Positions 23,880 through 33,571 are shown, counted from the stretch's first letter. The stretch: 64,000 bases of DNA from Paenibacillus marchantiae (GCF_028771845.1 NZ_CP118270.1:6262001-6326000), one strand, 5' to 3'. Notes: generated from the sequence alone by a model not told the origin. Made by a program: numbers and translations.

Positions 23880-24953
23880 CTAGTAATGTGAGATGGTTAT
23901 GCCATGAATGATTCCCTCGGTTGAATTGGAGGCGAAATGGACCCGGGTATCCCCAAGACGATAGGAGAGTAAATATTCTTCTTGAATATCAGGGTTCACA
24001 CCCTTTTGACCTTTTCCCAATATCTTCTCAATGTCACTGAAGGTTTTCATAGGGAGAGTTTTCCAACTCATATAAATATGGTCAAGACGGTCTGTGTCTC
24101 CCTCCCCAAAATTAAAGGAAGCATACTCTATCCCTTCAAATATCCAGAAAAGCCCTCCCATTTCCGGTTCATAATAGGGTTCACGATCTGAACTTTTCAG
24201 CGCTTTTGATACTTCTGCTTTCGTTTGTCCAAAACTTATATTTTCAAACCCCGGTATTCTCCCACTCTTCAACTCTTGAATGGAGTTTTTATTTAAATCA
24301 AAAAATGGTCTGCTCAGTTCAGACTGAATTTTGGAGAAAGGAACTTTTACCTCTATAAATCCGGCCGCATAAGGCCCAACTTCGTATGGATTAAATACCA
24401 AGACAATTCCTGTGTTTTGGTAGTAAAAGCTAGATGTATTCGACAAGGGAAAGTTATAAAAACTTTCCGGGAAAACATTCTCATTACTCTTTAGGTCTGA
24501 TTCAATACCCTCAGCTAGATTAACAGCTTGTTTATTGGTTTGAACCACCTGGTTCAAGTAGAGGCGTTTTCCTGTTGTTAGATCATAATTATAAGTCGTT
24601 ACTTCTTCATACCCGTGCGCGCCGCCTCTGAAATTATAATCTGTATATACAATAGATAGTAGGTTGTTTTGATTGTATTTAGTCTGTGCAGTGGTATTCC
24701 AGTAAAAGTAATCTTGCTGTTTTTTTAGATATGTATTCTGTATAGCGGCATTTACGGCATGGATTTTGAGTGTTTTATTTATTTTATCAATTACCTTTTG
24801 TTCGCCGCCAATAATTTGAACATACTTTTGCCCTTTATACGAGTAAATTTTTGTCGTTACTGTGCTCGACCCGGCTGCATTCGCATCACTTATTGGGATT
24901 ATAAATAGAAACACCAATAAGAAGCTTATTAACATAGCAAATGTTTTGTTCAA
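23880..24953 (-). CDS. Secreted DUF3298/DUF4163 domain protein
   Basis: The preferred start is TTG 24953 with AAGGAAGG eight bases upstream. It gives a clean signal peptide (MNKTFAMLISFLLVFLFI to DANAA) and 357 residues in all. The mature protein has the DUF4163-DUF3298 pattern found in RsiV-type anti-sigma factors and secreted Bacillus proteins: IVYTDYNFRGGAHGYEEVTT, then GKRLYLNQVV, and the EVGPYAAGFIEVKVPFS strand. A C-terminal extension of about 110 residues has its own small domain (GFENISFGQTKAEVSKAL). No membrane anchor follows, so it should be released. RsiV-like DUF3298 domains bind lysozyme, but whether this one does is unknown. It lies 152 bases left of the MFS gene. Confidence 0.8.
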   Translation of the reverse strand: MNKTFAMLISFLLVFLFIIPISDANAAGSSTVTTKIYSYKGQKYVQIIGGEQKVIDKINKTLKIHAVNAAIQNTYLKKQQDYFYWNTTAQTKYNQNNLLSIVYTDYNFRGGAHGYEEVTTYNYDLTTGKRLYLNQVVQTNKQAVNLAEGIESDLKSNENVFPESFYNFPLSNTSSFYYQNTGIVLVFNPYEVGPYAAGFIEVKVPFSKIQSELSRPFFDLNKNSIQELKSGRIPGFENISFGQTKAEVSKALKSSDREPYYEPEMGGLFWIFEGIEYASFNFGEGDTDRLDHIYMSWKTLPMKTFSDIEKILGKGQKGVNPDIQEEYLLSYRLGDTRVHFASNSTEGIIHGITISHY

Positions 24954-25105
24954 ATTGAAATCCTTCCTTCTAATTATTATGATATACCAATAATACTGTA
25001 ACTTGGCTGGTTTGTCTTTTTCTAGTTGAAACTGTAATCCTTCCATAGAACAGCCTCCATCCCACACGTTAATGCGGAGTGAAGGCTGCATCTACCTGTC
25101 TATAT

Positions 25106-26356
25106 TTAATTCACTGGTGCCGGCTCTACGGCATCGGCGATTTCCGGTACCCTCGTTTTGCGTTCCATTGTCACGCTAACGAATAATCCCACAAGTCCAA
25201 GTGCTGCAATAACTGCTGCATATAACGGTACCGAGATGAGCCCCGTATGCGTAATTGCAAACCCGCCCAAATAGGCACCACCTGCGTTGCCCAGATTAAA
25301 GGCTGAGTGACTCGACGTTGTCGCCAGCAGCGGTGCTTCGCGAGTCATATTCATAATTCGAATTTGCAACCCTGGCATAATACCAAAAGCCGCAACGCCC
25401 CAGCAGAAGATGGTGATTACCGCGAGATACGGATTATCCAGCGTCAACGTTAAGGCCGCCAACAGAACTGCCAATATACCGAAGTTAACCATCAAGGAAG
25501 GCATCAGCTTCCAGTCTGCCAGACGACCACCAAGTATATTACCCAAAGTAACGCCGACACCGAACAGTACCAGAATCCAGGTCACGCTCTGCTCAGCAAA
25601 ACCACTAATATCGACAAGCATTGGTGTTATATAGGTGAACACAGCGAACAGACTTCCACAGCCCAGCGCACCAATCAGCAATATTAATAACACTTGGGGG
25701 CGAACCAGATTCCGGAATTGCTGGCCAAGGTTTGCTGGCGGTCCCTGCTGAATCACCGGAATGAAACGAATGATACCAATCAATGAGATGATGCCCAGAA
25801 TGGTAATAGCTCCAAACGATGACCGCCATCCTAGCTGCTGCCCAATGAAGGTACCAAACGGCACACCGATAATGTTGGCAATCGTTAATCCAGCCAGGAC
25901 TACGGATACTGCCCCTGCCCTTCTCTCCGGTGCAACCAATCGTGTTGCCATCAGCGAGCCTACACCCAGAAACGTACCGTGGGCAAATGCCGTTAGAATA
26001 CGTGCCGAGATGAGCAACACGTAAGTTGGTGCAATAACAGACAATGCATTACCGATGATAAAAATACACATCAGCAGTACGAGCAGTTTTTTCTGGGGAA
26101 TCTTGTGCGTGAACACGGTTAGTATAGGCGCACCCACCGCCACACCAAGCGCGTAGCCCGTAATTAACTGCCCTGCTTGGGGGATACTCACATTCAAATC
26201 CGTCGCTACATTGGGCAGAAGGCCCATAATAATAAACTCTGTCATGCCAATGGCAAAAGCCCCTACCGTCAGACATAAAAGGGATAAAGGAAACGCCCCT
26301 CGTTTAGCAGATTTCGTAACTTGCGATTCCGTTTGAGATGAATCTGTCTTACGCAT
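25106..26356 (-). CDS. MFS transporter, AraJ/YdhP-like (DHA1) exporter
   Basis: The 416-residue protein has twelve predicted membrane helices. The first is preceded by a charged N-terminus, and TEFIIMGLLPNVATDLNVSI in helix 1 is the hallmark of the DHA1 AraJ/YdhP group of sugar or drug efflux proteins. Motif A-like residues follow helix 2 and ILGGRLADWKLMPSL marks the second half. It starts 25 bases after the ADP-ribosylglycohydrolase gene and is likely co-transcribed with it. Substrate is unknown. Confidence 0.9.
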   Translation of the reverse strand: MRKTDSSQTESQVTKSAKRGAFPLSLLCLTVGAFAIGMTEFIIMGLLPNVATDLNVSIPQAGQLITGYALGVAVGAPILTVFTHKIPQKKLLVLLMCIFIIGNALSVIAPTYVLLISARILTAFAHGTFLGVGSLMATRLVAPERRAGAVSVVLAGLTIANIIGVPFGTFIGQQLGWRSSFGAITILGIISLIGIIRFIPVIQQGPPANLGQQFRNLVRPQVLLILLIGALGCGSLFAVFTYITPMLVDISGFAEQSVTWILVLFGVGVTLGNILGGRLADWKLMPSLMVNFGILAVLLAALTLTLDNPYLAVITIFCWGVAAFGIMPGLQIRIMNMTREAPLLATTSSHSAFNLGNAGGAYLGGFAITHTGLISVPLYAAVIAALGLVGLFVSVTMERKTRVPEIADAVEPAPVN

Positions 26357-26381
26357 ATGATGTTCTCTTCTCCTGTCTCTT

Positions 26382-27305
26382 CTATCTAGCTTCCGCCTTT
26401 GACCACAATGCCTCTGACAATTCGCCCAGCGTATCCTGCATGGCCAGCTTCTCTCGCCAGTGTGCCGGAATGCCGCTTAATCCATAATACGCTCCGGCGA
26501 TTTGCCCATATACCGCTCCCGTGGTGTCCGCATCATCACCCAGATTCACTGCGAGCAGCGCACCCTCTTCGAAGGTCGATGATCGATGGAATGCCCATAA
26601 CGCTGCTTCAAGTGAACGAACAACATAGCCGCTTCCCTGAATATCAGGCGGTGCTTTATCCCGGTATGATCCTTGGACAATTTCTTCAATCGCTGGTGAA
26701 AAAGATTTCTCTTCCCTCCACTGACGGCAGGTATCAGGCCGTAACATGACATCCTTGTCCGCTCCGCGCAGTCCTGCAACCAATATTGCCGCCAGTACTT
26801 CACATGCTTCCACACTTTCAAGGGCGGCATGTGTCGTTCTGGAACTCAACCCAGCATACCTCACTGCTTGATCCGGCTGGTTGGCATATGCCATGGCTAC
26901 AGGTGCGAGCCGCATGATTGAACCATTCCCCGCAGTCATCGGGTTGGTTGAACCACTATACGCTTCACCGGTTGCTGCAAACCGTTCAAGGGCACCCCGA
27001 GTAGCCCCGCCAATATCAAAGCAGGTTCCCGTACTGCTCATATAACCCACCTGATACCAATTCGTATATCTGCGCATCTGGTCCCCGGGATCAAAGTTCT
27101 CTTTTCTCACCAAGCTTTCTGCCAGACACAGGGCCATCGACGTATCATCCGTCCACTGTCCAGGCGCCAGATCGAATACCCCGCCGCCCACAATATCGGT
27201 AACAGGCTCAAATGTGCCGGGACTGCTGAATTCCACTGTGGTTCCCAGTGCATCTCCCGCGGCAAGCCCAATGAAACAACCTTGGAAACGATCCTTATGC
27301 AGCAT
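26382..27305 (-). CDS. ADP-ribosylglycohydrolase family protein
   Basis: The 307-residue protein contains the DraG/ARH fold markers: GCFIGLAAGDALGTTVEF (residues 9-26), QWTDDTSMALCLAESL with the metal-binding Thr-Asp-Asp, GNGSIMRLAPVAMAY, and the second metal motif LAVNLGDDADTTGAVYGQIAGAYYG near residues 254-278. These residues bind two magnesium ions and remove ADP-ribose from proteins or nucleic acids, or hydrolyse related N-glycosides. AGGAGG precedes the ATG. It is cytosolic and probably co-transcribed with the MFS gene. Confidence 0.93.
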   Translation of the reverse strand: MLHKDRFQGCFIGLAAGDALGTTVEFSSPGTFEPVTDIVGGGVFDLAPGQWTDDTSMALCLAESLVRKENFDPGDQMRRYTNWYQVGYMSSTGTCFDIGGATRGALERFAATGEAYSGSTNPMTAGNGSIMRLAPVAMAYANQPDQAVRYAGLSSRTTHAALESVEACEVLAAILVAGLRGADKDVMLRPDTCRQWREEKSFSPAIEEIVQGSYRDKAPPDIQGSGYVVRSLEAALWAFHRSSTFEEGALLAVNLGDDADTTGAVYGQIAGAYYGLSGIPAHWREKLAMQDTLGELSEALWSKAEAR

Positions 27306-27326
27306 CGTTGATCCCTCCTCCGCGAT

Positions 27327-27515
27327 TTAACTCTCAAATAACTTCTTCCATTCTCCCACATGGCTTGATATGGCGTAAAGAATTTTAATAGGTTCACACT
27401 GAAAATACAGGTTTTTCAGTACACCGCTTACACGCAAAGGGTATAACGCTTTTCCACTTTTATCATTTTCTGAAAACATCTCATCCATGTGCAAATTTTC
27501 CATGTAAACAATCAT
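27327..27515 (-). CDS. Possible small protein, 62 residues
   Basis: An open frame from ATG 27515 to 27327 lies directly upstream of the ADP-ribosylglycohydrolase gene. GGAAGGG is 12 bases before the start. The product (MIVYMENLHMDEMF, then SGVLKNLYFQCEPIKILYA) is hydrophilic and unrecognised. It might be a leader gene or simply non-coding sequence in the 5' region. Support is weak. Confidence 0.25.
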   Translation of the reverse strand: MIVYMENLHMDEMFSENDKSGKALYPLRVSGVLKNLYFQCEPIKILYAISSHVGEWKKLFES

Positions 27516-27710
27516 AACGCGCTTGACCCTTCCGTTTGTCCTATGTTACGGTTTTATTAGCTTATACACCTTTTTTTCCCAAATTAATATTTATAACTTT
27601 GCTTTCACGTCAACTAATGTACCGCAAGTTAAAAGATTACGGTGTGTATTTGCAGAGAAATTCATTTAGCTTTATCCCAAAACTAATTCTGAAACAGGAG
27701 GAACAAATTT

Positions 27711-28379
27711 ATGATTAAGGCACTGATTTTTGATTTCGATGGAACGATTATTGATACGGAGACAGCATGGTATGTTGCTTTTCGTGATGCCTACAAGGAA
27801 CACGGCGTAAACTTAACCCTGGAGATGTACTCGCAATGCATCGGTACCAGTCTGAAAACATTTAATCCTTATGAGTACCTCATCACAGATTTGAATCTTC
27901 CGATCGATCGGGAAGCGTTCAGGGAATCTGTTCAGCTGCATCATGCAGCATTAATGAACAAAGAACAGGTAAGACCCGGTATCCAGAACTACCTTGATGC
28001 TGCACGCAAAGCTGGATTGAAACTTGCTGTCGCTTCAAGCTCCAAACGAGAGTGGGTTGAACAGCATCTGGAGCAGCTCAAGCTGAAGGATTACTTTGAA
28101 GTCATTCGCACCGCAGATGATGTTGCCCATGTGAAGCCTGATCCTGCATTGTACAATCAAGCACTTGAAGCCCTTGGAGTAACTGCAGACGAAGCCGTAG
28201 CGATTGAGGATTCACCTAACGGCGCGCGTGCAGCTGCTGCGGCTGGTATTCACTGCGTTGTCATCTCGAATACCATTACCGGGACACTTGATTTCGATAT
28301 GCCTCACCAACGGCTGTCATGCCTGACCGACCTCGAATTTAACGATTTGATTTCGAAACCACTCGTCACTACGGTCTAA
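27711..28379 (+). CDS. HAD-family phosphatase (beta-phosphoglucomutase-like)
   Basis: The 222-residue protein has HAD motif I DFDGTIIDTE (8-17), motif II in AVASSSKREW, the lysine in HVKPDPALYNQA and motif III/IV in AIEDSPNGARAAAAAG. The helical cap between motifs I and II is that of the phosphoglucomutase/phosphatase (YhcW, YniC) group. AGGAGG precedes the ATG by eight bases. The next gene, 47 bases downstream, is mtlD, so a natural substrate is a hexitol or hexose phosphate. Dephosphorylation of mannitol-1-phosphate is possible by analogy with other HAD sugar phosphatases, but this is inferred. Confidence 0.9.
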   Translation: MIKALIFDFDGTIIDTETAWYVAFRDAYKEHGVNLTLEMYSQCIGTSLKTFNPYEYLITDLNLPIDREAFRESVQLHHAALMNKEQVRPGIQNYLDAARKAGLKLAVASSSKREWVEQHLEQLKLKDYFEVIRTADDVAHVKPDPALYNQALEALGVTADEAVAIEDSPNGARAAAAAGIHCVVISNTITGTLDFDMPHQRLSCLTDLEFNDLISKPLVTTV

Positions 28380-28426
28380 AGACTGAACGAATTTCGCATT
28401 TCAAACTTTAAAGGGGGAGTTCACAC

Positions 28427-29599
28427 ATGAAAGCTGTACATTTTGGTGCGGGCAATATTGGCCGCGGATTTATCGGTCATATGTTGTCCGCTTCCGATTA
28501 TGAAGTCTGCTTTGTCGCACGTAACCCGAAGAAAATCGCCATGCTTCAAAAGAGGCAGGAATATCCCATTACCCTCGCAAATGCGGATCAGGATACAACG
28601 ATTGTGAATAACGTAACCGCCATTAGTGTCGGCGAACAGGATCGCGTTGCTGAAGTGATTGCTTCAGCAGATCTGATCACAACAGCCGTCGGTGTATCGG
28701 CGCTGGAAGATATCGCTGAACCGATCGCCAAAGGCATCTATCTGCGTATGAAAAATAATAATTCTGCACCACTTCACATTATCGCTTGCGAAAATGCCAT
28801 CGGAGGCAGCACTCGGCTGAAAAAACGGGTATATCCGTTTCTGGATGTAGAAACCCGTGAAAAAGCAGAACGTTATGTCTCATTCCCCAATGCAGCGGTT
28901 GACCGCATCGTCCCCGCTCAGGATCATAAAGACCCGCTGCAAGTTACCGTTGAGCCTTTCTATGAATGGGTGGTTCATCGCCCTGCACTGCTGGAAGGAT
29001 TTAAGGAAATTGAAGGTGTGCACTACGTGGACTCTCTTGAACCTTATATTGAGCGCAAAATGTTTACGGTAAATACCGGTCACTGCGTTGCCGCATACTT
29101 CGGATATCTTGAAGGATTTAAGACGATCCGGCAAGCTATGAGTCATGCACCTCTTCGTGCCAAGGTACGCAAAGTGATGGAAGAAACCGGAGCCATGCTC
29201 ATCGCCAAGCACGGTTTTAATCCACAGAAACACAGCAAATATATCGATACGATTCTCGAACGTTTTGCCAATCCGAACCTGACGGATCAGGTAACACGGG
29301 TCGGACGTTCGCCCCTTCGCAAGTTATCGCCTTACGACCGGCTTGTTCGCCCAGCGATGCAGGCCAGCGAATTCGGAATTGAAATTCCTCATTTAACTTC
29401 CGCTATGGCAGCCGCGATGCTGTTCAATCATGAACATGACGAGGAAGCCATAAAGCTCCAACACCTGATTCGCGAAGATGGCGTCTCTGCCTTCATTCGT
29501 GAGCGCATGGGAATTCCCGACGAACATCCCGTTCATCAGCATGCCGTTGCCCGTTATGAAGAGCTCAAAGGGCGACAGGAATCAACCATCTTAACCTGA
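28427..29599 (+). CDS. mtlD: Mannitol-1-phosphate 5-dehydrogenase
   Basis: The 390-residue enzyme interconverts mannitol-1-phosphate and fructose-6-phosphate with NAD. It has HFGAGNIGRGFIG at residues 5-17, ACENAIGGS, VSFPNAAVDRIVP, and the catalytic lysine region ERKMFTVNTGHCVAAYFGY, all diagnostic for MtlD. GGGGGAG precedes the ATG. Unlike classical mtl operons there are no phosphotransferase genes (mtlA, mtlF) or MtlR regulator here. The gene follows a HAD phosphatase and ends at a terminator. This layout would suit mannitol synthesis from fructose-6-phosphate as well as breakdown. Confidence 0.96.
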   Translation: MKAVHFGAGNIGRGFIGHMLSASDYEVCFVARNPKKIAMLQKRQEYPITLANADQDTTIVNNVTAISVGEQDRVAEVIASADLITTAVGVSALEDIAEPIAKGIYLRMKNNNSAPLHIIACENAIGGSTRLKKRVYPFLDVETREKAERYVSFPNAAVDRIVPAQDHKDPLQVTVEPFYEWVVHRPALLEGFKEIEGVHYVDSLEPYIERKMFTVNTGHCVAAYFGYLEGFKTIRQAMSHAPLRAKVRKVMEETGAMLIAKHGFNPQKHSKYIDTILERFANPNLTDQVTRVGRSPLRKLSPYDRLVRPAMQASEFGIEIPHLTSAMAAAMLFNHEHDEEAIKLQHLIREDGVSAFIRERMGIPDEHPVHQHAVARYEELKGRQESTILT

Positions 29600-29650
29600 T
29601 TAACAATAGGTCAATGGGTTTGATCCCGCAAACTGAATAGACATACGAAC

Positions 29651-29700
29651 AAAAAGCCGGGAGGAACCTATGCTTATCGCATCGTTCCTTCCGGCTTTTT
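29651..29700. terminator. Bidirectional terminator after mtlD
   Basis: AAAAAGCCGG-GAGGAAC pairs with GTTCCTT-CCGGCTTTTT around a 16-base loop. T-runs are produced on both strands. It lies between the convergent mtlD and lipoprotein genes. Confidence 0.9.
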
Positions 29701-29737
29701 CAAATTCACGACATACCTATTTAATATCGAAGCACGC

Positions 29738-30625
29738 TTACTCGTTCATGATGGAATTGATGGAGGCATAAACCATAGGCAGGAAGCCCTCTGAAGGTTC
29801 GCCAACCGGTGCATGGATATGGAAAGCGAAGCCATTGCCATCCAGCTCTTTTACGATGAAATACTCTGTTTTCTTATTGTTTTGAGACATCATGAACAAT
29901 TTTGCCTCTTTCATCGGGCCGTTGCTAAGCTTTTCCTCACTTAATTGCTTGACCGCTCCGGTTTCTGACAGCTCTTTCTTCGCATCCACTTTCAGTTCCT
30001 TCAGGTTATAATCCGAAGGCAGCTTGTCAATCTCTACCTCGTAATCCGGATCAATCTTCATGGTCAATTCATGATCATCCGCATCGTAAACCATTGGTTC
30101 AAACACATATAATGAATACCCTTTGCCTTGAGCCAGTGTAACCGGGCGCTTTTCGGTCATGCCTTCCACGGTCACTTCCAGCTCGGATGTTTTGGCACGA
30201 TTAGATGTAACATTACCACCTGCATTCGTACCGTTACCATCATTGGACTCGACCTTGGCGATTTCCGTAAGCACCAGCTGTTTAATCGTTGTATCGCCTT
30301 GAATGGCTTTCTCTACATATTTGAATTGAACGGAATCTTCATCGTCAATGTCATCCAAAGATTTCTGCAGATCTTCACCCACCTGGAAAGACATCGGTTC
30401 CTCTTTCACACGAATTTCAACCGTGTGCGGATCTGCCCATCCAGTCAAAATGCCTTCCGCTTCAATCACAGCACTTTCCTCAGGCTGCTTCCCTGGTGCC
30501 GGTGTCTGTTCTTCTGTATTATTCGCGGGTGGCTGAGCAGTAGGGCTACTATTGCCGCAGGCCACAAGCGAGAATCCCATAACCAAAACAAGTAATGATG
30601 CACTAATATTCATAGTATTTCGCAT
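29738..30625 (-). CDS. Secreted lipoprotein, unknown function
   Basis: The 295-residue protein starts with ATG after GGAGGTG and has a lipoprotein signal ending in SLVAC (Cys23), then a Gln/Pro/Glu-rich linker. Two parts are visible: a small beta domain around residues 55-130 (EGILTGWADPHTVEIRVKEE, a pattern seen in other Paenibacillus and Bacillus lipoproteins), and a second around 145-295 with RPVTLAQGKGYSLYVFEPMV and GFAFHIHAPVGEPSEGFLP. No enzyme motif is evident. It would be exposed on the outer face of the membrane. It is probably transcribed alone, 140 bases after the YkyA gene. Confidence 0.85.
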   Translation of the reverse strand: MRNTMNISASLLVLVMGFSLVACGNSSPTAQPPANNTEEQTPAPGKQPEESAVIEAEGILTGWADPHTVEIRVKEEPMSFQVGEDLQKSLDDIDDEDSVQFKYVEKAIQGDTTIKQLVLTEIAKVESNDGNGTNAGGNVTSNRAKTSELEVTVEGMTEKRPVTLAQGKGYSLYVFEPMVYDADDHELTMKIDPDYEVEIDKLPSDYNLKELKVDAKKELSETGAVKQLSEEKLSNGPMKEAKLFMMSQNNKKTEYFIVKELDGNGFAFHIHAPVGEPSEGFLPMVYASINSIMNE

Positions 30626-30767
30626 ATGAACACCTCCGTTAGCTTATACGCAATGATGTTTGTCCATGTTGCCTGACTTGTTAACTTGACAGCTTAGTAT
30701 TACTTACACGGCTGACCCGTCGCTCAATCATCGAAAGTGTTCAATGCTCCTTTGACACCATGAATAG

Positions 30768-31421
30768 TCAGCCAGCTTGCTCCATTTGCACAAGTTTCGC
30801 GTTGGCTCCGTTAAAAGCTTTTGTCTGCTTGTTAAACTGCTGTCTTAACTCGGCAACTTTGGCATATTGGCTGTTCCGTTCCCGAATCGCACGTTTGATT
30901 TTGACCAGATTGGGCTCCACACTGCCTCTCATCAATCCATATAACTGCTCGTCCGCATCAAGGCTCTGCCTGTAGGAGGCAACAAACGCTTCAAATGACG
31001 CAGCTCTTTGCTCATACTGATCCAATACCGTGTGGGCTTGAGCCAGGTTCTCTTCCTTTTCAAAGGATAATTGATCCAACGAAGTTCGCAGCTCTTCCAT
31101 CTGTTCTTTAGTCCGGCTCATCACCGCTTCAGCTTGTTCCAGCAGTGTTCTTCGCTCGGCAATATGTCCGTCTGCCTGATCGAGCAAGGCCTCCAGATTA
31201 CTGTTTTTGTTCTTTCCTTTACTCAGTATCGATCCGTATAATTCCATGTCTTCCCGTTCATGATGAACAAGTTCCTTCAGGCTCTGGTTCATCTCCTGAT
31301 CGGTAAGAATTAGTTGATTAACTTGATTTGCCGCAGGTTCCTGCGGCTTTCCGCAAGCACTGACAAGCAGAGCCAGCAATATGCTGACCCCGGCCAGAGC
31401 TATCTTTTTTCTTCTAAGCAC
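30768..31421 (-). CDS. YkyA-family lipoprotein
   Basis: The best start is GTG 31421, nine bases after GAGGAGG. The open frame eight codons upstream contains the ribosome site. The 217-residue product has a signal ending in LLVSAC (Cys23) and a long helical, coiled-coil body rich in Glu and Gln (LEALLDQADGHIAERRTLL, MEELRTSLDQLSFEKEENLA). This is the YkyA putative cell-wall-binding lipoprotein family. It follows the polysaccharide deacetylase gene by 41 bases, so the two are likely one operon for cell-envelope work. Confidence 0.85.
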   Translation of the reverse strand: MLRRKKIALAGVSILLALLVSACGKPQEPAANQVNQLILTDQEMNQSLKELVHHEREDMELYGSILSKGKNKNSNLEALLDQADGHIAERRTLLEQAEAVMSRTKEQMEELRTSLDQLSFEKEENLAQAHTVLDQYEQRAASFEAFVASYRQSLDADEQLYGLMRGSVEPNLVKIKRAIRERNSQYAKVAELRQQFNKQTKAFNGANAKLVQMEQAG

Positions 31422-31462
31422 CTCGGGGTGCCTCCTCTCTTGCAACTGCTATGTTGTTATTC

Positions 31463-32365
31463 TTACAAGCGGGTGTCTGCGCTAAAATTGGATACCCAAT
31501 GAGCATTCGGATCGTAGACCTCAAACTCATAACCCCGATCTTCAAGCAGCTTCAAAATGCGTGGCAGTGCCTGTACCGTTTGCTCGCGCTCATGCATCAG
31601 AATCACTTCCTTATCCCGATGCACACTGCTGCTAACCCGCTCCACGATTTTGTCCGGCTGACCTGGAAGATTCCAGTCGAGGGAGTCGGTGGTCCAATCC
31701 CACAGTTTGAATCCGGCCGCAGCAATGTCGCCCCTGAAGTCATCTCCGATCTGTGGGCTACTGCCATACGGAGCACGAATCAGATGCGGCGTAAAACCGA
31801 TCAGATCCTTGACCATCTTCTGCTCCTTCTTGAACTCCTTCACAAAGTTAGAGGAGCTTCCGCTCTTATACAATTTGTTATAGTTATGTGTCATGCTGTG
31901 AAGCCCAGGATAACTGCCCTCTTTGACAAGCCGCTCCACTGCTTCCTTGTGTTGATTCAACTGACGTCCAATCATGAAAAAGGTTGCCTTTGCCTCATGC
32001 TGTTTCAAAATATCCAGCAGTTGATCGGTATATACACTTGGTCCATCATCAAACGTTATGTATGCCAGCTTGCGCACCTGACCCTGGAACCGCGCAGGTT
32101 CCTCTTTGGACTCCGGTGTCATTTCAATCATGCCAAGCTTGGTTGGCTGTTCAATCGCAGCTACTGGCGGAGGTGCTACATAATCCTTGATCCAGTGCGT
32201 CATGCCAATGAATGCATATGTTAAACCGATAATGAGCAGTGCCAGAAGCGCCAGCGCAGCACTCAGTCTCCCATACCGGATTTTTCTTCTTCCATGCGTC
32301 TTGGTTCGGCTTGTTCTATGCGGAATGCCGCCACTCTCTCCCGCTCTCTGTTGTTGAACTCTCAC
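31463..32365 (-). CDS. Membrane-anchored polysaccharide deacetylase
   Basis: The 300-residue protein has a basic cytosolic N-terminus, one membrane segment around residues 33-55 and an extracellular NodB-homology domain. Motif 1 is ITFDDGPS, motif 2 is HSMTHNY (with a preceding Gly-Leu in place of the usual Gly-Asn), motif 3 RAPYGSS, and motif 5 has VILMHE. The domain de-N-acetylates peptidoglycan or chitin-like oligomers. It is the first gene of a pair with the YkyA lipoprotein. Substrate is most likely cell-wall GlcNAc or MurNAc. Confidence 0.92.
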   Translation of the reverse strand: MRVQQQRAGESGGIPHRTSRTKTHGRRKIRYGRLSAALALLALLIIGLTYAFIGMTHWIKDYVAPPPVAAIEQPTKLGMIEMTPESKEEPARFQGQVRKLAYITFDDGPSVYTDQLLDILKQHEAKATFFMIGRQLNQHKEAVERLVKEGSYPGLHSMTHNYNKLYKSGSSSNFVKEFKKEQKMVKDLIGFTPHLIRAPYGSSPQIGDDFRGDIAAAGFKLWDWTTDSLDWNLPGQPDKIVERVSSSVHRDKEVILMHEREQTVQALPRILKLLEDRGYEFEVYDPNAHWVSNFSADTRL

Positions 32366-32594
32366 TTCCAGGCCACTTCCTTACTTTCATTTTTTCCCGA
32401 TTATTGGTACATTATATCGTTTCATGTCTCTATATAGAAGATTAATAGAAAAATGGTCCTGGAGAATGACAGAATAGTTACAAGCCCGGTTACAATCTAC
32501 TTATCTATTTCTTCTCTTATACTTTTCCTGCAGATGCATTCTCCTGTATAATAAATTGATTTACGCCATTTGACTTCAAGAAGGAGCTACATCC

Positions 32595-33539
32595 ATGACT
32601 AGCTTGAACCGTGCCGGCAGGTCGATCTATCTGCTATTCTTTGTCGGCATTATTGCCATTTCGTTTTCTTCCATCTTTGTACGTTGGTCCACAGCGGACG
32701 TCGCCGTCATTGCGATGTACCGATTGTTCCTCACCAATCTGCTAATGCTGCCTTTTGTGTGGAAATATCGGCATGAGATGATGCGTTTAAACTTCAGACA
32801 GTGGGCTTTACTTCTCGCATCCGGCGTGATGCTGGCGCTGCACTTCCTGCTCTGGATGGGATCGCTTAGGCTCACGAGTGTAGCTAGTTCAACGGTCATT
32901 CTCGCTTTGGAGCCTATATTAATTCTTGCGGGTTCCGTCTGGCTGTTCAAAGCCAAAATCAACCGTATGATGATCATCGGTATGGGCGTTGCCCTGCTTG
33001 GATCGATCGCTATTGGAGCGGGAGATTTCCAGTTGGCAGGCACAGCGCTGCGAGGGGATATTCTTTCTTTACTCGGAACAATCGCTGTGGCGGTACACAT
33101 GCTGCTAGGACAGTTTTTACGTGCCGGACTGAGTGCATTCTCCTATAACTTCTGGGTATTTTTCGTAGCTGCCTGTACGCTTGCGGTATATAATCTGGTT
33201 AATGGTCACCCATTTGGTGGTTATGCGGCTTCCGAGTGGGGAATTTTCCTATTGCTCGCAATCGTGCCAACAATCTTTGGACATTATCTCTTCAACTGGC
33301 TGCTTCAGTATATGAATGCTACAACGGTATCGATGGGGGTACTGGGGGAACCTGTATTTTCCTCTCTACTGGCCTGGATGCTACTCGGTGAATCCCTCAA
33401 TGGGCTTCAGTTGTCTGCCGGGGTTGTCATTATTTTCGGGGTATGGATCTTCATTCGATATGGCAAAACCAAACCACAGCCCATCCCCTCAGATGCTCCT
33501 GTAGCTGGAAAAGGGCCAATCGAACCTACAGTGGTGTAA
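32595..33539 (+). CDS. EamA-family (DMT) transporter
   Basis: The 314-residue membrane protein has ten predicted helices arranged as two EamA halves. GVMLALHFLLWMGSLRLTSV and LEPILILAGSVWLFKAK belong to the first half, and STTVSMGVLGEPVFSSLLAW-type sequence (MNATTVSMGVLGEPVFSSLL) marks the second. AAGGAG precedes the ATG. It belongs to the drug/metabolite superfamily that exports amino acids, nucleosides or other metabolites. No substrate can be assigned. It is a single gene. Confidence 0.92.
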   Translation: MTSLNRAGRSIYLLFFVGIIAISFSSIFVRWSTADVAVIAMYRLFLTNLLMLPFVWKYRHEMMRLNFRQWALLLASGVMLALHFLLWMGSLRLTSVASSTVILALEPILILAGSVWLFKAKINRMMIIGMGVALLGSIAIGAGDFQLAGTALRGDILSLLGTIAVAVHMLLGQFLRAGLSAFSYNFWVFFVAACTLAVYNLVNGHPFGGYAASEWGIFLLLAIVPTIFGHYLFNWLLQYMNATTVSMGVLGEPVFSSLLAWMLLGESLNGLQLSAGVVIIFGVWIFIRYGKTKPQPIPSDAPVAGKGPIEPTVV

Positions 33540-33571
33540 CTTGTGTTTGTATTCGAATATTTGTAAAAAAA

